From an uncultured Microbulbifer sp. (GTDB taxonomy: Bacteria > Pseudomonadota > Gammaproteobacteria > Pseudomonadales > Cellvibrionaceae), in contig NZ_CANMKV010000008.1 of the NCBI RefSeq assembly GCF_947498635.1, forward strand, positions 1 through 64,000: a stretch of DNA of 64,000 bases. Reading direction: 5' to 3'. The number at the start of each line of letters is the position of its first letter. Position 1 is the first letter of the stretch. The position numbers and the translations under genes are program-made. Below are positions 58,626 to 64,000 of this stretch, piece after piece. The notes below the pieces were generated by a model. The model saw nothing but the letters and a program-made list of their open reading frames with translations, did no database searches and was not told where the DNA came from.

Positions 58626-59597
58626 TCAGATTACGCCGGCGCGGAGTATATCGTGCATATGCAATACGCCGACGGGAAAGTGGGCTTCGTCTTCCACCAC
58701 CAGAGCCGTGATCTTGTAGTCTTCCATGATGCGCAGCGCTTCTGCGGCTAATGTGTCGGCGGAAACTGTTTTGGGGCGGTGGCTCATAACCTGTTCCATG
58801 GTGGCTTTATCCAGCTCGATTTTATGGTCAATGACACGGCGCAAGTCGCCATCGGTAAACACACCGAGCAACTCCCCTTTCTGATCAACGATAGTGGTCA
58901 TACCAAATCCTTTGGTGGTCATTTCCAGTAAGGCTTTGGAGAGGAGGGTTTCTGGGTGAACCTGCGGCAACTCCTCTCCTGCGTGCATCACGTCTTCCAC
59001 TTTGAGTAGCAGGCGTCGGCCTAGGGCGCCACCCGGGTGGGAAAAAGCGAAGTCCTCGGCGGTGAACCCTCTCGCCTCGAGGAGGGCAACGGCCAGGGCA
59101 TCACCCATTACCAGGGTGACGGTTGTCGAGGATGTGGGGGCCAGGTTAAGGGGGCAGGCTTCTGTTTGCACTGAGATATCCAGGTTGGCCTCTGCCGCCT
59201 GCGCCAGAGGGGAGTCGGCTTTGCCGGTCATGCTCACCATTGGGATGCCCAAGCGCTTCAGTAGGGGCAGCAAGGTCAGAACCTCGGCGGAAGAGCCGGA
59301 ATTTGAGATGGCAATTACCAGATCGTCGCGAGTGATCATTCCCAGGTCCCCGTGGCTCGCTTCGCCGGGATGCACAAAAAAGCTCGGCGTGCCGGTGCTG
59401 GCGAGGGTGGCTGCTATTTTGCGGCCGATATGCCCCGACTTGCCCATGCCTGTCACAATGGCGCGGCCGGGGCACTGTAGGATCATTTCGCAGGCGCGTT
59501 GGAACTCGCCATTGATCCTGTGTTCCAGTGCGGCAACAGCTTCTGTTTCCATGCGAACAGTGCGTTGCCCAGCTTCCATTATTAGTTCTCGGGTCAT
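58626..59597 (-). CDS. kdsD: D-arabinose-5-phosphate isomerase
   Basis: A 323-residue enzyme making A5P for Kdo. SIS domain with VTGMGKSGHIGRKIAATLASTGTPSFFVHPGEASHGDLGMI, and two C-terminal CBS domains (about 200-320). First in the kdsD-kdsC-lptCAB cluster, divergent from mlaC. Confidence 0.96.
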   Translation of the reverse strand: MTRELIMEAGQRTVRMETEAVAALEHRINGEFQRACEMILQCPGRAIVTGMGKSGHIGRKIAATLASTGTPSFFVHPGEASHGDLGMITRDDLVIAISNSGSSAEVLTLLPLLKRLGIPMVSMTGKADSPLAQAAEANLDISVQTEACPLNLAPTSSTTVTLVMGDALAVALLEARGFTAEDFAFSHPGGALGRRLLLKVEDVMHAGEELPQVHPETLLSKALLEMTTKGFGMTTIVDQKGELLGVFTDGDLRRVIDHKIELDKATMEQVMSHRPKTVSADTLAAEALRIMEDYKITALVVEDEAHFPVGVLHMHDILRAGVI

Positions 59598-60007
59598 TGG
59601 GTGCCTCTGGTTACTGACTTCTAATTTAATAACTTCTCATTTTACTCGGTATCTTTGATCGCTTCCTTCGCCCAAGTTATTCGCGTGCATGGACGTTATG
59701 GGATGCAGATTTTAGATCCTGAGCCTGGCCGCAGTAGATCCACTGTTGTCGTGCTAATCTGATTGTGAGCCCGTAACAGGCATTTCAGAAAGCCAGCCGC
59801 CAGCCGATGGGGCAAATGACACGCTCGTACACTGCCACACCACCGGACGCGGCCATGGTATAGTCTGCCGCCGCTGCTGTCAGCTATGTCACTCAGAGGA
59901 TGAACGACAAGCTCCCATTTCCCTGGGAGCAAATGCCAGTAGTCTCGTCATGGCACTTATTTTCGCTGTGTGCGTCCAAGGAATGATTTGCTAATTGGAG
60001 AGTATTT
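59598..60007. other. 410-base region between kdsD and mlaC, mlaFED missing
   Basis: No gene here. In Pseudomonas and many relatives mlaF, mlaE and mlaD fill this place. A perfect hairpin GCTCCCA/TGGGAGC with a 6-base loop lies at 59911-59930. The mlaC GTG start follows a TTGGAG ribosome-binding site. I saw no MlaF, MlaE or MlaD remnants. Confidence 0.6.
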
Positions 60008-60661
60008 GTGAACACATCATTTTGGATTGGTCGGTACGGTTTTTCCCGATGGCTAAGATTCTTACTTTGCGCAGTACTGGTGTCTGCTGTGGTTCCCGCT
60101 GCGAATGCCGATCAAAACCCCTATGTAATGATCGAAGGGGTTTCCGAAAAACTTCTCGGTGTGATTCGCTCAAATGGGCAATATGCCAACACTGATCCAC
60201 AGAGATATTACAGTGCAATAGAGGGTGTGCTGACGCCGGTTGTGGATTTTGACTTTATCGCCCGCGGTGTAATGGGGCGCTATGCCAAACAGGCCACGGC
60301 AACCCAGCGCTCCCGCTTTGCCAGCGCTTTCCGGCGTGATCTGGTGGCAACATTTGCTCGCGGCGTAGCGAATTTTGGCGACCTTGATGTGAAGGTGGTT
60401 AACCCTGGAACGCAACCCAGCGGTAACCGTGTCAATGTGCTGCAGGAAGTGCGTAGCAAAGAGGGTATTACCAAAGTATCCTATACCCTGGTGCGTAATC
60501 GCGCGGGCCAGTGGAAGTTAATCAATGTCATCTTAAACGGCGTTAACCTGGGCAAGACCTTCCGCAGCCAGTTTTCCCAGTCTATGCAGACCTATGGCGA
60601 TATCGACAAGGTCATCTCCAATTGGTCCGCCGGGCAAGATGTCGCTGATAAAGTGAGCTAG
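60008..60661 (+). CDS. mlaC: phospholipid-binding protein MlaC
   Basis: A 217-residue periplasmic protein with a signal peptide (cut near ANA-D). The MlaC domain has VDFDFIARGVMGRYAKQATATQRSRF, LVRNRAGQWKLINVILNGVNLGKTFRSQF. It carries phospholipids between MlaA and the MlaFEDB complex. Here it is orphaned: mlaF, mlaE, mlaD precede it in relatives but not here, and mlaB is also missing behind it. Confidence 0.93.
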   Translation: MNTSFWIGRYGFSRWLRFLLCAVLVSAVVPAANADQNPYVMIEGVSEKLLGVIRSNGQYANTDPQRYYSAIEGVLTPVVDFDFIARGVMGRYAKQATATQRSRFASAFRRDLVATFARGVANFGDLDVKVVNPGTQPSGNRVNVLQEVRSKEGITKVSYTLVRNRAGQWKLINVILNGVNLGKTFRSQFSQSMQTYGDIDKVISNWSAGQDVADKVS

Positions 60662-60748
60662 TCGGTGAACTTCAGGGTGTGCAGCTGCGCACCCTCTTCG
60701 ATTCAAGTACACTTGCGTGCTGTTTTTTAACTAACGCAAATCCCACCT

Positions 60749-60982
60749 ATGCAACCAGATGAAATCAAAACCCTGATTGAGGGTCATATCCCCGAGAGTA
60801 ATGTAGACGTCACTTTTGAAGGCAGCCACGTGATGGTAACCGTGGTGAGTAGTGCCTTCGAAGGGCTCAGTCGCTTAAAAAAGCAACAGCTCGTTTATGC
60901 AGCACTGAATGAAAAGATTGCCGATGGCACTCTACACGCCGTGCAAATGCAGACCCTTACTCCAGAAGAAGCCAGTCGTTAA
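60749..60982 (+). CDS. ibaG: BolA-family protein IbaG
   Basis: A 77-residue BolA-like protein (MQPDEIKTLIEGHIPESNVDVTFEGSHVMVTVV...). IbaG binds iron-sulfur clusters with monothiol glutaredoxins. Located between mlaC and murA, where mlaB (STAS) would usually lie ahead of it. Confidence 0.92.
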   Translation: MQPDEIKTLIEGHIPESNVDVTFEGSHVMVTVVSSAFEGLSRLKKQQLVYAALNEKIADGTLHAVQMQTLTPEEASR

Positions 60983-60994
60983 CCCGTCGCCTGA

Positions 60995-62287
<1,293 letters not shown>

Positions 62288-62344
62288 TAAGTGGAGAAGG
62301 CCGTCTTTGAATAGGGCGGCTGTCGAAGACAAGCCGGCTGAATA

Positions 62345-62980
62345 ATGACTATGCAAATCACTATCGCCCTGACCAAGGGGCGCATTCTGCAAGAAACTTT
62401 ACCGCTACTCGCCGCTGCGGGCCTGGAGCCGCTGGAAGATCTGGGGAAGAGTCGCAAGCTGATTTTTCCCACCAACCGTGAGGGGGTTCGACTACTCCTT
62501 TTGCGCGGTGTTGATGTCCCTACTTATGTGCAGCATGGGGCGGCCGATATCGGCGTTGCCGGAAAAGACACTTTGCTGGAACATCACTCCGATGGCCTCT
62601 ATGAACCCCTGGATTTGGAGATCGCACGCTGTCGCCTGATGACAGCAGGCGTGAAGGGTGCGGCACTGCCGTCGGGTCGGATTAAAGTGGCGACAAAGTT
62701 TGTCGAGAGTGCCAAGCGTCATTACGCGGCTCGGGGTCGCCAAGTGGATATCATTAAATTGTATGGCGCTATGGAGCTGGCTCCATTAATGGATCTGGCC
62801 GATGAGATAGTGGATATTGTCGACAGTGGCAATACTTTGAAAGCCAATGGCCTTGAGGCCCGCGAAATGATTGCCCATATCAGCAGTCGCCTAATCGTCA
62901 ATAAAGCCGCGATGAAGATGAAGTATCAGCCCATTAGTGAGCTGATCGAAAAATTATCAGCGGCGGTCGCACAAAACTAA
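62345..62980 (+). CDS. hisG: ATP phosphoribosyltransferase, short form
   Basis: A 211-residue HisG-S, which needs a HisZ partner (not in window). [18 protein letters not shown] and [32 protein letters not shown] are conserved. It joins PRPP and ATP, the first histidine step. It begins a his operon with hisD 15 bases later. Confidence 0.97.
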   Translation: MTMQITIALTKGRILQETLPLLAAAGLEPLEDLGKSRKLIFPTNREGVRLLLLRGVDVPTYVQHGAADIGVAGKDTLLEHHSDGLYEPLDLEIARCRLMTAGVKGAALPSGRIKVATKFVESAKRHYAARGRQVDIIKLYGAMELAPLMDLADEIVDIVDSGNTLKANGLEAREMIAHISSRLIVNKAAMKMKYQPISELIEKLSAAVAQN

Positions 62981-62995
62981 AAGTCCCCGGAAGTC

Positions 62996-64000
62996 ATGAC
63001 TCGCAAGATTATTCGCAGGCTGAATGCCGCTGAAAAAAATTTCGACACGCAATTAAAACGGCTGCTCGCCTGGGAGGCGGTGGCCAATGAGCAGGTTGAG
63101 GCAACCGTTGCGGAGATCCTGCAGCAGGTGCGCAGCCGTGGAGATGCTGCCGTAGTTGAATATACCAACCGGTTTGACCGGCGTGATCTTGTTGTGGCTG
63201 AAGACTTTTTATTGGCGCCACTGGAGCTGGATCAGGCGCTCGGGCGTATTGGTGCCGAAGAGCGCGAAGCCCTGGAAATTGCCGCTCGGCGAGTGCGTAG
63301 TTACCACGAGCGGCAGAAGCAAGAATCCTGGCGCTATACCGAGGCCGATGGCACGGTATTGGGACAGCAGATTACGCCAATGGAGCGCGTTGGTATTTAC
63401 GTTCCCGGTGGCAAAGCCAGTTATCCGTCCTCGGTGTTAATGAATGCCATTCCGGCCAAGGTTGCGGGTGTGGATTCGGTGACCATGGTAGTCCCTGCTC
63501 CCCAGGGCGAAATCAGTGATTTGGTTTTGGCGGCGGCGGCTATTGCCGGGGTCGATCAGGTGTTTACTATTGGCGGTGCACAAGCAGTGGCGGCTCTGGC
63601 GTATGGCACCGAAACCATTGATTCTGTGGATAAAATAGTCGGCCCCGGCAATATCTTTGTCGCCAGCGCCAAGCGTGCTGTCTTTGGTCATGTGGCTATC
63701 GATATGATCGCCGGGCCTTCAGAGATCCTGGTGATTTGTGACGGTGCTACAGACCCCGATTGGATCGCGATGGACCTGCTGTCTCAGGCCGAACACGATG
63801 AGCAAGCGCAGTCAATTCTGTTATGCCCCGATAGTGAGTTCCTCGATGCTGTGGAGGCATCCCTACTACGCCAGCTGGAGGATCTGCCCCGGGCTGAGAT
63901 AGCGACCAAATCTCTATTGGATCGTGGAGCCCTGATTCTGGTGGACTCCCTCGAGCAGGCACTGCAAATTTCAAACGGTATTGCACCGGAACACCTGGAA
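62996..64000 (+). CDS. hisD: histidinol dehydrogenase, 3'-truncated by window edge
   Basis: 335 codons from the ATG at 62996, open at the window end (usual length about 430). Family blocks: [87 protein letters not shown], with the zinc/catalytic Gln and His. It oxidises histidinol to histidine. Catalytic C-terminal part lies beyond the window. Confidence 0.97.
   Translation, partial: MTRKIIRRLNAAEKNFDTQLKRLLAWEAVANEQVEATVAEILQQVRSRGDAAVVEYTNRFDRRDLVVAEDFLLAPLELDQALGRIGAEEREALEIAARRVRSYHERQKQESWRYTEADGTVLGQQITPMERVGIYVPGGKASYPSSVLMNAIPAKVAGVDSVTMVVPAPQGEISDLVLAAAAIAGVDQVFTIGGAQAVAALAYGTETIDSVDKIVGPGNIFVASAKRAVFGHVAIDMIAGPSEILVICDGATDPDWIAMDLLSQAEHDEQAQSILLCPDSEFLDAVEASLLRQLEDLPRAEIATKSLLDRGALILVDSLEQALQISNGIAPEHLE

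Noticed and set aside
59952-59967. Possible sigma-54 promoter (TGGCAC near 59950) before mlaC
   Set aside because: The -12 element does not read TTGC at the right distance.

Overview
The window looks like a chromosomal segment of a marine gammaproteobacterium of the Cellvibrionales type (Microbulbifer or a close relative). This is inferred from the gene order and protein character, not from a database match. Two classic gammaproteobacterial blocks are present: lolB-ispE-tRNA-prs-rplY-pth-ychF with hemA-prfA-prmC, and gatCAB / mreBCD-maf-rng-yhdP / ptsO-rapZ-ptsN-hpf-rpoN-lptBAC-kdsCD / mlaC-ibaG-murA-hisGD. The second block runs in nearly the same order in Pseudomonas.

Positions 1-12500 form an AT-rich accessory stretch. 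It opens with the decayed end of an RHS polymorphic-toxin gene: a frameshifted tail, an immunity-like remnant broken by a stop, an IS256-type transposase relic with several in-frame stops, and a second RHS fragment. After these come a TPR protein, a MAPEG-type membrane protein, a secreted M43 zinc protease with a small secreted neighbour, a degenerate short-chain dehydrogenase, a secreted Vgb-like beta-propeller, an MFS carrier, an alpha/beta hydrolase and an S41 peptidase.

Positions 12500-32500 are mostly housekeeping and transport. They hold SapC, a TauE/SafE permease, a tRNA-Met/tRNA-Gln pair, an EamA exporter, ychF-pth-rplY-prs, a second identical tRNA-Gln, ispE-lolB-TPR lipoprotein, and divergent hemA-prfA-prmC. 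A CDF metal exporter, a secreted aspartoacylase-like protein, a MATE exporter, a hydrolase and a DoxX protein follow.

Positions 32500-64000 contain an RhlB-like helicase, an AT-rich glycosyltransferase that looks inserted, cysZ, a PA4642-family gene, gatBAC, the mre cell-shape operon, an msrB lipoprotein gene, darP, mgtE, the PTS-Ntr/rpoN cluster, the Lpt/Kdo lipopolysaccharide genes, an orphan mlaC, ibaG, murA, hisG and a hisD cut by the window edge.

I found no CRISPR array, rRNA, intact mobile element or convincing undescribed multi-gene system. The most interesting signals are the decaying RHS toxin/immunity region, the apparent loss of mlaFED and mlaB around a retained mlaC, the absence of tldD/pmbA around darP with a lipoprotein MsrB in that slot, a run of non-ATG overlapping starts in the mre operon, and structured leaders at rplY and the S41 gene.
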